Shown: piece by piece, positions 27,943 to 37,581 of the stretch
Numbering within the stretch: position 1 is the stretch's first letter
Layout: each line of letters begins with the position of its first letter
Assembly (NCBI RefSeq): GCF_904846185.1
Contig: NZ_CAJGZQ010000001.1
Span: 1 to 64,000 of the forward strand
DNA: 64,000 bases
From: Psychrobacter immobilis
Lineage (GTDB): Bacteria > Pseudomonadota > Gammaproteobacteria > Pseudomonadales > Moraxellaceae
Reading direction: 5' to 3'
The notes under the pieces: model-generated
Told to the model about the DNA's origin: nothing
Databases searched by the model: none
What the model saw: the letters and a program-made list of their open reading frames with translations, nothing else
Program-made: the position numbers and the translations under genes

Positions 27943-28458
27943 CTACTTCTGTTTAGGCATGACTTTTTCGATAGCTTTCAACGCACAAGCTTCATCTTGT
28001 ACTGCACCGCCTGCGCCGCCCGCTGCAATAGCGCCAATCACATCATTGCCAAACTTTAATGGCACACCACCACCGATCAGCAGTAAATCATTTACCGTAT
28101 TCAAGTTATTTGAGTCTGGATTAGCGCGAGCATTATCCGCTAACGTACGTGAAGGCGTTTTGGTAGATAATGCCGTAAATGCCTTGCGGACAGCAGCATC
28201 AGTATTGTGCGGACCAACGTTATCATCACGCTGTAGCGCGATTAAATTACCAGCACGATCAACAACTGCGACAACGGCAGATTTGCCCTCTGCGTGACAG
28301 GCTGCCATGGTGGCATCGATTAATTCATTGGCCAACTCTAAAGAAACATTGGGCTGTTGTCATACTAGATTTGGTTTGGCGGCCAAAACGTTGGCTGAAC
28401 AGCCAATGACTGCTAGTGCCAATAATGCTTTAGATAAATAATTCGACATTAACTTCAT
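27943..28458 (-). pseudogene. GlcG/HbpS (DUF336) family heme-binding-like gene with an in-frame TGA
   Basis: Reading from the ATG at 28458 gives a signal peptide (about 1-27, ALLALAVIGCSANVLA) and then an in-frame TGA at codon 33 (28360-28362), after which the same frame continues with QQPNVSLELANELIDATM and a complete DUF336 domain to 27943. An AGGA ribosome-binding site precedes the upstream ATG. A 130-residue protein could restart at 28335, but it would lack the signal peptide. A single C-to-T change (CGA or CAA to TGA) or a sequencing error would explain this. Family members bind heme or small organic acids. Confidence 0.8.
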
Positions 28459-28843
28459 AAAGAGTCCTAAATATTACTCATACATGTGAGCGTTTGTTTG
28501 AAATGATGCTTGGTGAGCTTTAGTAAGCGTACTTGATGAAACCAGACAATGAGTTATCATTAACTCAAAGGTGCTCTTGCGACCCTAGCGAGAATGAGAG
28601 TCATAATCTTGCAAAAAGCACAACAATGATAAGTTAATTTTTCTACAAAATTCACTTAATTTTGTAAGATTTACTTTATAAATTTGCAACTCTACATTAA
28701 TTTTTCTGTTACATACTCTGTTTTTTAACACTCACACTCATACTAATACTCAAAAGACGCTTACATCGTGGTAATCTCAAACAGCGCACAACAGTGATAT
28801 CAACTCACTTCTTTCGAAAATCGGTTATAATTCATACACTAAT
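28459..28843. other. AT-rich divergent intergenic region
   Basis: 385 bp between the GlcG/HbpS-type gene and mutY. A TATAAT at 28826-28831 lies close before the mutY ATG and could be a -10 site, without a good -35. No other feature is supported. Confidence 0.45.
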
Positions 28844-30130
28844 ATGCCAAAAATTGATGATATGACTCAGCTTACCCCCACTGCAAACCTCACAACGCTA
28901 GAAAATACTTTTACTCAATACTCTACTTCTCTCGATTCGTTCGCCCCGCGCCTACTCGATTGGTTCGCCGAAAACGGTCGCCATGACCTACCTTGGCAAC
29001 AGCACCAAACCGACGCGCCCAATCCTTATATCGTCTGGCTATCCGAAGTCATGCTCCAGCAAACGCAAGTAACGACGGTACTGCCCTACTTTGCCCGTTT
29101 TATGGCATCGTTTCCAACGGTACAAGATTTAGCAGCCGCAGAATGGGATACGGTCGCGGAACATTGGGCGGGGCTTGGCTACTATGCGCGCGCGCGAAAT
29201 TTGCATAAAGGCGCGAAACAACTGGTCGAAGTCATTGATGAGACGGGCGACTTTCCGCAGACGCTAGCAGGGTGGGAAGCCATATCTGGCGTCGGGCCAT
29301 CAACTGCTGGCGCGATTATGGCGATGGGACTGCATCGTTATGGCGTCATTTGTGATGGCAATGTCAAACGTGTCTTGACGCGTTGGGCAGCGATTGACGG
29401 TGATATTACCAAATCTGCTACCACCAAAAAGCTATGGGCATTGGCAGAGCGATTAACGCCTGTCGATGACTCAGGATTATTCGCGCAAGCGATGATGGAT
29501 ATGGGCGCGACGTTATGCACGCGTAGCAAACCTGCCTGCCTATTATGTCCCCTTCAAGAGGACTGCCTAGCCCACGAGCAAGGACGCGAAACAGATTATC
29601 CAGTCAAAGCAAAAAAGCAGCCCAAACCCAGCAAGTTTAGCAATGCGTTATTGATTGAAGATATTGATGGCAAAATACTATGGCTACAACGCCCTGACAA
29701 TGGCATTTGGGGCGGACTGTGGAGTTTGCCTTTACAGTTTGTTGAAAAAACCGCAGGCAAAGTGAATACTAAAACTGCCTCAGAAAAAACGACTGAAATT
29801 GACGATACATTATTAAAAGTGACCAGTAATGAAAAAGTATACGAAGCAGAATTTACCACTGCCGAGCAAATTATCAACGAGTGGTTAGACAAGCATAAAT
29901 TGACAGCAAAAGCAGTCAGTAAAACTTTATTAGACGATGCCCCTATTAAACATTCACTGACCCATTTTCATTGGTATTTGACACCGCAATCGCTGATTTT
30001 AAATACTGAGCAAATTGCCGAAATAACCGAAGCCTTAGAAGCAGCACAAATTAATATTAATTGGCTAAATGCTGTTGACGCTCAGGCAACACTTGGACTG
30101 CCACGAGCAATGGTCAAGATTTTAGAATAA
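28844..30130 (+). CDS. mutY: A/G-specific adenine DNA glycosylase
   Basis: The 428-residue enzyme removes A mispaired with 8-oxoG. Catalytic Glu68 (WLSEVMLQQTQV), helix-hairpin-helix GVGPSTAGAI (149-158), catalytic Asp171 (CDGNVKRVL) and the 4Fe-4S ligands Cys225, 232, 235 and 241 are all present. A C-terminal NUDIX-like 8-oxoG recognition domain (about 265-428) is longer than usual, with a polar insert around 300-345. An ATG at codon 7 is an alternative start; about 30 extra N-terminal residues precede the conserved core. Monocistronic. Confidence 0.95.
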   Translation: MPKIDDMTQLTPTANLTTLENTFTQYSTSLDSFAPRLLDWFAENGRHDLPWQQHQTDAPNPYIVWLSEVMLQQTQVTTVLPYFARFMASFPTVQDLAAAEWDTVAEHWAGLGYYARARNLHKGAKQLVEVIDETGDFPQTLAGWEAISGVGPSTAGAIMAMGLHRYGVICDGNVKRVLTRWAAIDGDITKSATTKKLWALAERLTPVDDSGLFAQAMMDMGATLCTRSKPACLLCPLQEDCLAHEQGRETDYPVKAKKQPKPSKFSNALLIEDIDGKILWLQRPDNGIWGGLWSLPLQFVEKTAGKVNTKTASEKTTEIDDTLLKVTSNEKVYEAEFTTAEQIINEWLDKHKLTAKAVSKTLLDDAPIKHSLTHFHWYLTPQSLILNTEQIAEITEALEAAQININWLNAVDAQATLGLPRAMVKILE

Positions 30131-30186
30131 TCCTTTGAACGCAATCGTTGAAAAGAACTGCTTAAAAAAACACGTAACACGCCATT

Positions 30187-30227
30187 AAAAAAGCGACTCA
30201 AAATGTATCTTGAGTCGCTTTTTTTAT
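30187..30227. terminator. Bidirectional terminator between mutY and tesB
   Basis: Stem AAAAAGCGACTCAA / TTGAGTCGCTTTTT with an 8-nt loop and A/T runs, usable by both convergent genes. Confidence 0.92.
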
Positions 30228-30245
30228 TTATCAGAAGATGAGGGC

Positions 30246-31148
30246 TTAGGACTTTGGCACACGTAAACGCATCAGGCCTTCTTGTTGTACCGTAGCAACC
30301 AGCTTACCATCTTGCCAAAACTGCCCATGGTTTAAACCCTTGGCATTAGACGTGGTATCACTCCACATGTCGTATAGCATCCAACCGTTTAGATCAAAAT
30401 TACGATGAAAATGCATCGAGTGGTCAATACTAGCCGCTTGCAAGCCGCTGGTCATAAAGCTGACACCATGTGACATCAGCCCTGTACCAACCAGATAAAA
30501 ATCGGACGAAAATGCCAACAGCGCTTGTTGAATCGCAACAGGCTGATTACCCAATTCGCGGATACGCAACCAGTTGGCTTGCTTAGGTTTCATTGGCTCT
30601 GGATGAATCGGATCACGCGGTTTAACGGGTTTAATTTCGACATGGCGACGGCGCATAAAGCGGGCTTTGAGTGCGTCTGGCACTTTTCCGACATACTCTT
30701 CTTTTAAATCTTGCTCAGCCAGTAAATCCTCCGGTGGCGGATAGACAGGCATGTCTTCTTGATACTCTAAACCCTCTTCCATCGGCGAAAACGAGGCTAT
30801 CATTGAAAATATGACTTGCTCAACAGGCGCTTTACCACGCACCTCTTTATACTGAATGGCCGTCACTTCACGCGCAGACAGACTACGACCGTCACGCAAG
30901 CGGCGCACCTGATAAATCACTGGCTGCGTGATATCACCACCGCGCAAAAAATACCCGTGCAGTGAATGACAGGGTTTGTCTTTATCCAGTGTATGCGCCG
31001 CCGCCATGATGGCTTGGGCGAGCACTTGTCCACCAAAAATACGACTGCCAACATAGTCATGGCTCTTACCCTCAAAGACATCGGGGGTCACTTCAATAAG
31101 CGCTACAGTAGCTAGCAGCTCATCAATCAATTGCGAATAATCGGACAT
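30246..31148 (-). CDS. tesB: Acyl-CoA thioesterase II
   Basis: A 300-residue double-hotdog thioesterase that hydrolyses medium- and long-chain acyl-CoA. Signatures are SRIFGGQVLAQAI in the first hotdog, HSMHFHRNFDLNGWMLYD and the C-terminal ATVQQEGLMR in the second. The ATG at 31148 (MSDYSQLIDELL) has an AGGAAA upstream and matches family N-termini; the ATG at 31202 would add 18 basic residues and is less likely. Single gene. Confidence 0.93.
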   Translation of the reverse strand: MSDYSQLIDELLATVALIEVTPDVFEGKSHDYVGSRIFGGQVLAQAIMAAAHTLDKDKPCHSLHGYFLRGGDITQPVIYQVRRLRDGRSLSAREVTAIQYKEVRGKAPVEQVIFSMIASFSPMEEGLEYQEDMPVYPPPEDLLAEQDLKEEYVGKVPDALKARFMRRRHVEIKPVKPRDPIHPEPMKPKQANWLRIRELGNQPVAIQQALLAFSSDFYLVGTGLMSHGVSFMTSGLQAASIDHSMHFHRNFDLNGWMLYDMWSDTTSNAKGLNHGQFWQDGKLVATVQQEGLMRLRVPKS

Positions 31149-31561
31149 GACGATAGGTTTCCTTATTTTTATCAAAAACGCTAAGCATCTGAAAATACGC
31201 ACCTAAAGATATCAATATCATATAGCGAAAGACAAAAGACACTTTGCATTTGAATGTAAAATAATATGAAATCACTTGCTAAAAATGCACAAGAGAGATT
31301 TAACACGAAAATTTTAGCGCAAAAAACACGGTCATAGCAGCGCTATCACCAGCATTTATTATATCGTTGTTTCAGCTTAAAAGAAGTACAAAGCAATCGA
31401 GTACAAAGGTATATGTGATGCTTCACACGAGACGCGCTCACCCTTTTATAGCAAATGGGCTATAAATCGAAAAGATAAACATCTTACCCAATATCGATGG
31501 CTTTGACTAGAGAGCGACGCTCACTTGGCAATATCATGTTGATATTTTTGCTTAACATGCC

Positions 31562-31578
31562 TTAGGGCGCGTCCTAAT
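31562..31578. mobile_element. Solitary IS/MITE-like terminal sequence
   Basis: TTAGGGCGCGTCCTAAT closely resembles the inverted-repeat end TAGGGCGTGTCCTCAAT of the element at 52988-53162. It begins with a TTAG target-like tetranucleotide. No partner end is found nearby, so this is at most a decayed remnant. Confidence 0.4.
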
Positions 31579-31598
31579 ATAAACGATATTAATCATAA

Positions 31599-31630
31599 AA
31601 AAACGAGATGCTATTAAACATCTCGTTCTT
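31599..31630 (-). terminator. Terminator of rapA
   Basis: Stem AACGAGATG / CATCTCGTT with an 8-nt loop; on the minus strand it is followed by TTTTTTT, just after the rapA stop. Confidence 0.88.
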
Positions 31631-31644
31631 TTGATCATTTACAT

Positions 31645-34533
31645 TTATGGCTTCACTGCCACTAACACACGGATGGAGTCTGGGACTAATAACAGACTAC
31701 CTAGTGCTTGCTCACCTTGGGCTTTTAGCTGCTCCAAGCGCTCAATCTCGGCAGGACGTACGTTAGGATTAATCGTTTGTAGATGCTTTAGACGTTTGAT
31801 TTCACGTGACCACTGCTGGCTAAAACGGGCACTGGCTTGTTCGCCAATCTCAGCAAGCTGCTGACGGGCAATCTCTTCCGCTTCATAATAACGCTGCTCA
31901 ATTACATCACCGCGTACTTTAATGACTTGGCGAGCACGGTTTTTATCCAGACGTTCAATATGCGGCATAATCATCTCCGCACTGATACGCGAGGACAAAT
32001 CACTGCCCTGCTCACTGATAAATACACGGATATTTTGCGTGGTCAGCGTCGCGGGTAAATTGAGTAACCTTGGCGCAATGGCTTCAACGCGGAAATTCAC
32101 TTCGAGCAGCACCATACCTTGTGGTACAGCAGAACTTTTTAGCATCGCCACCGTGGTATTACCAAAGGTGCTGGTACTCGCCAACTCATAAATCGCGCGC
32201 ATCAATGGATGTTCGTGAGTGATAAATTCGATATCTTCACGCTGTAGTGCTTGCTCACGCTCGAATGTCAACGTCATACCATCTTCGTCACCGAGTGGCA
32301 GGCCATCGATATAATCACTAATTTCAGTACTATCAATCGGGGCAATTACCCACGAACCATCGCGCTGGATATTGTGATCGATATTGGCTGAGGCAAAAAA
32401 GCGCTCAATAAACTGCGGCAATAGATTATGACCATCAAAATCGCGCATGGCGTCAGCGATACGTTTGGCAACACGTGGTCGACACGAGTTGTATTCTAAT
32501 AGGCGATCACGACCCGCTTGTAGCTGTGCCTCTAACCCCAATCGCGTCTGTTTCGCTTCTTCGATGATATCTTGTAGTATCGCACGGTTCTCGTCAGTAT
32601 CCGCGCCTTCAAGCATGGGCTTTAGCTCTTGAATATACTGCTCTTGCACGCTCTGCGCCGTTGGAGAGATTTGATTAAACATATTCAGCGCGTCGTGATA
32701 CCATTTATACAGACGCTCTTGCGCCGTGCCTTGTACATAAGGCACATGGAGCATAATTTGCTGCGTTTGCCCGATACGATCTAGGCGACCAATACGCTGC
32801 TCTAAGGTATCTGGATTGGCTGGCAAATCCCACAATATCAGCTGGCTGGCAAACTGGAAGTTACGACCTTCCGAACCAATCTCTGAGCATAATAATATCT
32901 GCGCGCCTTCGCTATCAGCAAAGAACGCCGCTGCTTGGTCACGCTCAAGCAAGGTCATCTGCTCAGTAAAGATAGCGGTTTTAATACCGGCATGCAGACG
33001 TAATACCGCCTCCAAGCTCTCAACCGTCGCGCCACTACGGGCAATCAACAGCACTTTTTTGTGCTTAAGCTCGCCGCGCAAAATATCAATCAACCAAGGC
33101 ACACGTGGGTCATCTTCTAGCCAGCCACCATCAGGTTGGTTTTCTTCGCCCCATAGCTGCTCACGCAATTTACCATTGGTTTGATAGCTGTCTTTCCATG
33201 CGGCAGGTAATGCCAGTGGGTATGGCTGGCTGCTACGACCATAAAACCCTTTCACACTTTCACGGGTATTACGGAATAGAATACGACCTGTACCATGACG
33301 GTCAAGTAGTTCATTAAGCGCATAGGTGCGCAGTTTTTCGTCATCATTAATCGTTGCCAACTCATCAAGACTGATGTCTAACAAGCTGCTTAAAGCGGCA
33401 ATTTGACTGTCGCTCAATGGCTTATCTTCTATCAATACACCAGCAACGGCAGCCGTTTCAGCAAAGGCTTCTTGACCATTGATAAACTCATCCAAATCAT
33501 CAAAGCGGTCCGGATCGAGCAAACGCAAACGAGCAAAGTGACTTTGTGCCCCAAGCTGCTCTGGCGTTGCTGTCAATAGCATGACCCCTGGCGTTTCTTC
33601 AGCAAAATCAGCAATCAAGTCATATTTATCATTGCCGCCTTGCGCTTCATCCCAATGCAGATGATGCGCCTCATCGACCACCAATAAATCAAACCCTGCA
33701 TCCATCGCTTGGTCGTACAAATCAGGGTGATCGAGTAATAAATCCATACCCGCAATGATACATTGCTCAGTGGCAAAGACGTTTTGCTCAGGATCGTGTT
33801 CTTTAATGGCTGCTGCACGTACCAAATCGAATAAGGCAAAATTTAGATTAAAACGACGACGCAACTCAATCATCCACTGATATTGCAAACTATCTGGTAC
33901 AAGAATGAGCACACGCTCAGCTTTGCCTGTCAATAGCTGTTGATGAATAATCAAACCTGCTTCGATGGTTTTGCCCAAACCAACTTCGTCAGCAAGCAAC
34001 ACACGCGGCGCGATACGTTTGCCAACTTCATGAGCGATATAGAGCTGATGCTCAATGATATCGACACGTGCACCCATCAAGCCTTTCAGCGGATGACCCG
34101 CTAGCGCCGATTGCATACGCAAGATATCTTGACGCAGCTCATACCAATCACCACGCTCAATACGACCAGCCAGCAGACGCTCAAGCGGCTTAGCCAAGGT
34201 GATATTGGCAGCCAGACGGGTTTCCATAATGCCTCGTTCATGCTCATCCACACTGTATTTGAGTACATCCATCACTTCTTCGACCGCGGTTACGGTATAG
34301 CTCTTACCCGCTTGATCAGAAATACTATCGCCGACTTTAAACACCACGCGTGATAATGGCGCGGAGTTTTTGGCGTAGACGCGCGTCTCTTCACTTTGTG
34401 GAAATAGAATGTGCACACATCGGTCATCTACATCGATGACCACACCCAAGCCCAGCTCGGACTCCGTATCAGATAAATAACGTTGACCAACGGCAAATTC
34501 AGTATTGTGCAATGAAGCGATAGAGATAGTCAT
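31645..34533 (-). CDS. rapA: RNA polymerase-associated SWI2/SNF2 ATPase RapA
   Basis: The 962-residue protein recycles stalled RNA polymerase. N-terminal Tudor-like domains (about 1-110) precede the helicase core with Walker A ADEVGLGKT (181-189), DEAHHLHW (motif II, near 288), LLTATPEQLG (motif III) and the C-terminal helicase motif RIGRLDRIGQTQQI (motif VI). The C-terminal region to 962 is complete; E. coli RapA has 968. It is monocistronic. Confidence 0.96.
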   Translation of the reverse strand: MTISIASLHNTEFAVGQRYLSDTESELGLGVVIDVDDRCVHILFPQSEETRVYAKNSAPLSRVVFKVGDSISDQAGKSYTVTAVEEVMDVLKYSVDEHERGIMETRLAANITLAKPLERLLAGRIERGDWYELRQDILRMQSALAGHPLKGLMGARVDIIEHQLYIAHEVGKRIAPRVLLADEVGLGKTIEAGLIIHQQLLTGKAERVLILVPDSLQYQWMIELRRRFNLNFALFDLVRAAAIKEHDPEQNVFATEQCIIAGMDLLLDHPDLYDQAMDAGFDLLVVDEAHHLHWDEAQGGNDKYDLIADFAEETPGVMLLTATPEQLGAQSHFARLRLLDPDRFDDLDEFINGQEAFAETAAVAGVLIEDKPLSDSQIAALSSLLDISLDELATINDDEKLRTYALNELLDRHGTGRILFRNTRESVKGFYGRSSQPYPLALPAAWKDSYQTNGKLREQLWGEENQPDGGWLEDDPRVPWLIDILRGELKHKKVLLIARSGATVESLEAVLRLHAGIKTAIFTEQMTLLERDQAAAFFADSEGAQILLCSEIGSEGRNFQFASQLILWDLPANPDTLEQRIGRLDRIGQTQQIMLHVPYVQGTAQERLYKWYHDALNMFNQISPTAQSVQEQYIQELKPMLEGADTDENRAILQDIIEEAKQTRLGLEAQLQAGRDRLLEYNSCRPRVAKRIADAMRDFDGHNLLPQFIERFFASANIDHNIQRDGSWVIAPIDSTEISDYIDGLPLGDEDGMTLTFEREQALQREDIEFITHEHPLMRAIYELASTSTFGNTTVAMLKSSAVPQGMVLLEVNFRVEAIAPRLLNLPATLTTQNIRVFISEQGSDLSSRISAEMIMPHIERLDKNRARQVIKVRGDVIEQRYYEAEEIARQQLAEIGEQASARFSQQWSREIKRLKHLQTINPNVRPAEIERLEQLKAQGEQALGSLLLVPDSIRVLVAVKP

Positions 34534-35189
34534 AGGGCGATGTCTTTTGTACTCAGATAATAGGAAAAAATAGATAGCTCATAATGAGAGTTGCTAGCGT
34601 GAATCACTAGCGCGATGTCATTACTTAATAGTCTGAGAGGTCACCGGCCATACCGGCAGCGTCAGCTCATTAGCTAGGTCGCAAGATAAAGCCGACCATT
34701 ATATAACGTTAGCAGCTAGATGAGTGCGCTAAGTTGACTTTTCAAGAGCAGATTATTGCAAGATTATATCAACGCCAAGCATAAGTTGGTCATATAAAAC
34801 AATAAGATAACGACTCGCAAGTAAAGAAAAAATATTGTCATTATAAAATTGATTCTGTATTGTTAAGAAATGCAATAGAACATTTCTTCTTTCTTACCTG
34901 AATTATTCAAACGCACGTCTACACATACTCTTTTGCCGCCTAGTATTCATGATTAATTATCCTTAAGGATTTATGGGCACAGTATGGCCTTTTATAGTCC
35001 TTTAAGTTATAAAAACATCAATAGTTAAGTCGGTTAAGTTATAAGAGTAAAGTTATACTTTTAATTTTTTTGCCATTATGTACAGACCATTTTAATTAAG
35101 ATTACGCATTACCACCTAATTGATTGCCACCAATACCTAGCATTGGCACTCTTCTTCGTGGTCACTATTATCCAAGGACTATCACCATC
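34534..35189. other. Divergent intergenic region between rapA and the sensor kinase
   Basis: 656 bp. A short hairpin AAGAAATG / CATTTCTT lies at 34865-34888 with a CTTTCTT tail. An AT-rich stretch at 35040-35080 probably contains the kinase promoter. No gene or stable RNA is supported, but the length would allow a small RNA. Confidence 0.45.
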
Positions 35190-37502
35190 ATGAGTGCCTC
35201 CAAAAAAGTTGGCTTTTTTAATCAAGTCAGTACCCAAGTAACCACTATTTTATTTATTGCTTTTGCGGTCGTACTGGCGGTCGTCGTTTATGTTGTTGAT
35301 AAAGAGGGCTATGAGAAAATCCGCCTTGAATCTGCAAAATTGGTGGCTGAACGTGGCAATACCGCGGTAAATAGTATTTCAGCCGATATCAATCGGGTGA
35401 TGCGTAGTGCCTTGCTACTACAGCAAAGCGCGCAAACCTTGCCCACAGAAGAGGCTATTTTACAAACCAGTACTGCCAATGCCTTTGATAAGCGTGATTA
35501 TAACTTACTGGGTAGTGGCGGCATTTGGCCTGAAAAAGGCGCACTTGGGGCAAATACCGCGACCCATCCATTTTTGATGGTTCGTCAAAACGGCGATTAT
35601 CAAGCGGTGTTAAGCGACCCAAATCCTACCAATCCTTATTATCAAGAAGATTGGTTTAGCGTCTTAAAGCTGCTCAAACCTGAGAGCTGCATTTGGAACC
35701 ATGTGCGCGCCAGCCAAACCAAAGGCGAGCTGGCGATGAGCTGCGGTGTGGCAATCGAGCGTGACAATCAGTTTTGGGGTGCCAGTACGGTTAACTTTAC
35801 GCTGAATCAGCTACAAGAAAACATCGTCAAGTTAAGCGAAAGCTCAGGCTCAGGCTACATTCTACTCTTGGATAATAGTGACAAGGTGATCGCCTCCTCT
35901 AACCCTGAACGCTTAAGCTATATTGACGAGAAAACAGGTACGCCGCTTGATATCAAACAAGTCATCAACTCAGACCCTGCTTGGCAACCCGTGCTTGATT
36001 TCTTAGATGTCCAACGTAATGAGATCATCGAACAAGTCGCCGCTAGCGTCTCACCACAAGTTCAGCAGGTACTGACCACGCTTGATAAAGCTGAGACTGG
36101 TACGGCAAAGGGCTATTATTTGGTGAACTACGCCGCTTACCTGAATAACGGTGAAAACAAGCAAAACGCCATGGACAGCCGCTTATTACAGAGCTTTGAG
36201 TTGACAAAAGACAGTTACTATAACGGCAGTCAAGCCTATGTCTTTGAGATTCCTGAGACTTATTGGAAGCTGATCGTTGTCCAACCTGATGCTGAAATTA
36301 ACGCCATTGCCGATAATCTCAGTGAAAACTTGGTTAACTGGATTGCATTAGCGCTACTTATCACAGCGGGCGTCATTTACTTCATGCTGACTTTCTTAGC
36401 ATTCAAACCCTTGAAAGAAACCACCGATAAAATCTCTGAAGCGGAAAACTTAATTAATAATAAGCAATACAATAAGCTGAGCGAGGTTAAATTCGCAGAA
36501 GGTCGCAACGAGATTGGACTGGTGAATGGCTCTATTAATGACCTACTAGACCGAATCCAGTCTAACGAAGGTAAGCTTGCCAACATTAACCAACAGCTAG
36601 AGATTAAAGTCGAAGAACGTACCGCTGAGCTGCAAGAAACGCTAAAAGAGCTGAAAAACTCGCAGTTGCAATTGATTCGTTCAGAAAAAATGGCAACGTT
36701 GGGACAAATGGTGGCAGGCGTTGCTCATGAAGTGAACACACCTTTATCATACGTGCAAAACAACTTGGAGATTATTGGTCAGTTGACGGAGCAATACGAA
36801 GAGCTGATTGAATTGGTACAAGGATTAAAAAGCGTTAAAACTGACGCGGCGACTGATGGCAAAATTGACAAGCTACTAGCAGATATTGTCCGTGCTTCTG
36901 ATGAAATCCAAGAAGATGACCTATCAGCTGAATTAAAAGAGCTGATTAAAGATTCGTTATTTGGCGTCGAGCAAATTACTGAGATGGTGCTGAACCTACG
37001 CAACTTTGCCCGTCTTGATGAGTCAAAAGTGAAAACCATCGATGTGCGCGAATGTATCGAAGCCTCGCTTAAAATCGCTGGCAACTCTATTAGACATCAA
37101 GAGATTGTAACTGATTTTGCGCCCACGCCTGAAGTGAAATGCTCACCGTCGCAAATCAACCAAGTCTTGGTCAATCTACTGAACAATGCCGCGCAAGCCA
37201 TGGGAGAAAAACCTGATGGCAAGATCGAAGTGCGCACCCGTGCCGATGATCGCAATGTTTATATTGATGTCATCGACAACGGTAAAGGTATGAGTCCAGA
37301 AGTTCTCAATCAAATCTTTGAGCCGTTCTTTACGACCAAAGGCGCAGGCGAAGGCACTGGTCTTGGTATGGCAATCAGCCAGCAAATTATGGAGCAACAT
37401 AATGGCGATATCAAAGTCGTATCGACCGAAGGCGTTGGCACCACATTTACGTTAATACTGCCGATTAATAATAACTTAACAGAGCAAAACTTAGTCGCGT
37501 AA
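35190..37502 (+). CDS. Membrane sensor histidine kinase with double-Cache-type input domain
   Basis: 770 residues from the ATG at 35190 (AAGGA 12 nt upstream; an upstream in-frame TTG at 35124 is less likely). One membrane helix (18-37), a long extracytoplasmic domain of Cache type (about 38-380), a second helix (381-405), HAMP (about 405-460), a coiled coil, and HisKA with His513 in AHEVNTPLSY. The ATPase domain has LLNNAAQA (N box), DNGKGM (G1) and GEGTGLGMA (G2). It probably senses a small extracellular ligand and phosphorylates the response regulator encoded 79 bp downstream. The ligand is unknown. Confidence 0.92.
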   Translation: MSASKKVGFFNQVSTQVTTILFIAFAVVLAVVVYVVDKEGYEKIRLESAKLVAERGNTAVNSISADINRVMRSALLLQQSAQTLPTEEAILQTSTANAFDKRDYNLLGSGGIWPEKGALGANTATHPFLMVRQNGDYQAVLSDPNPTNPYYQEDWFSVLKLLKPESCIWNHVRASQTKGELAMSCGVAIERDNQFWGASTVNFTLNQLQENIVKLSESSGSGYILLLDNSDKVIASSNPERLSYIDEKTGTPLDIKQVINSDPAWQPVLDFLDVQRNEIIEQVAASVSPQVQQVLTTLDKAETGTAKGYYLVNYAAYLNNGENKQNAMDSRLLQSFELTKDSYYNGSQAYVFEIPETYWKLIVVQPDAEINAIADNLSENLVNWIALALLITAGVIYFMLTFLAFKPLKETTDKISEAENLINNKQYNKLSEVKFAEGRNEIGLVNGSINDLLDRIQSNEGKLANINQQLEIKVEERTAELQETLKELKNSQLQLIRSEKMATLGQMVAGVAHEVNTPLSYVQNNLEIIGQLTEQYEELIELVQGLKSVKTDAATDGKIDKLLADIVRASDEIQEDDLSAELKELIKDSLFGVEQITEMVLNLRNFARLDESKVKTIDVRECIEASLKIAGNSIRHQEIVTDFAPTPEVKCSPSQINQVLVNLLNNAAQAMGEKPDGKIEVRTRADDRNVYIDVIDNGKGMSPEVLNQIFEPFFTTKGAGEGTGLGMAISQQIMEQHNGDIKVVSTEGVGTTFTLILPINNNLTEQNLVA

Positions 37503-37581
37503 GCGCTGGATCAGCTGTCCTGTTACGTAGAACATATTTAGATATTTAACGACTATTATTCATCATCATAAGGAACTCATC

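Larger units (their letters stand above)
31149..31644. other. Intergenic region with a solitary transposon-like end
   Basis: About 500 bp between tesB and rapA, both on the minus strand. It holds a solitary IS-like end at 31562-31578, the rapA terminator at 31599-31630, and a weak AATATCA/TGATATT hairpin near 31530. The tesB promoter should be within 31150-31300, but no strong match is seen. Confidence 0.5.

Noticed and set aside
28360-28362. TGA read as selenocysteine
   Set aside because: DUF336 proteins are not selenoproteins and no SECIS-like hairpin or selenocysteine machinery is evident; a nonsense change is simpler.
31149-31202. Longer tesB start
   Set aside because: The extra 18 residues are basic and unlike TesB; the ATG at 31148 has an AGGAAA upstream.
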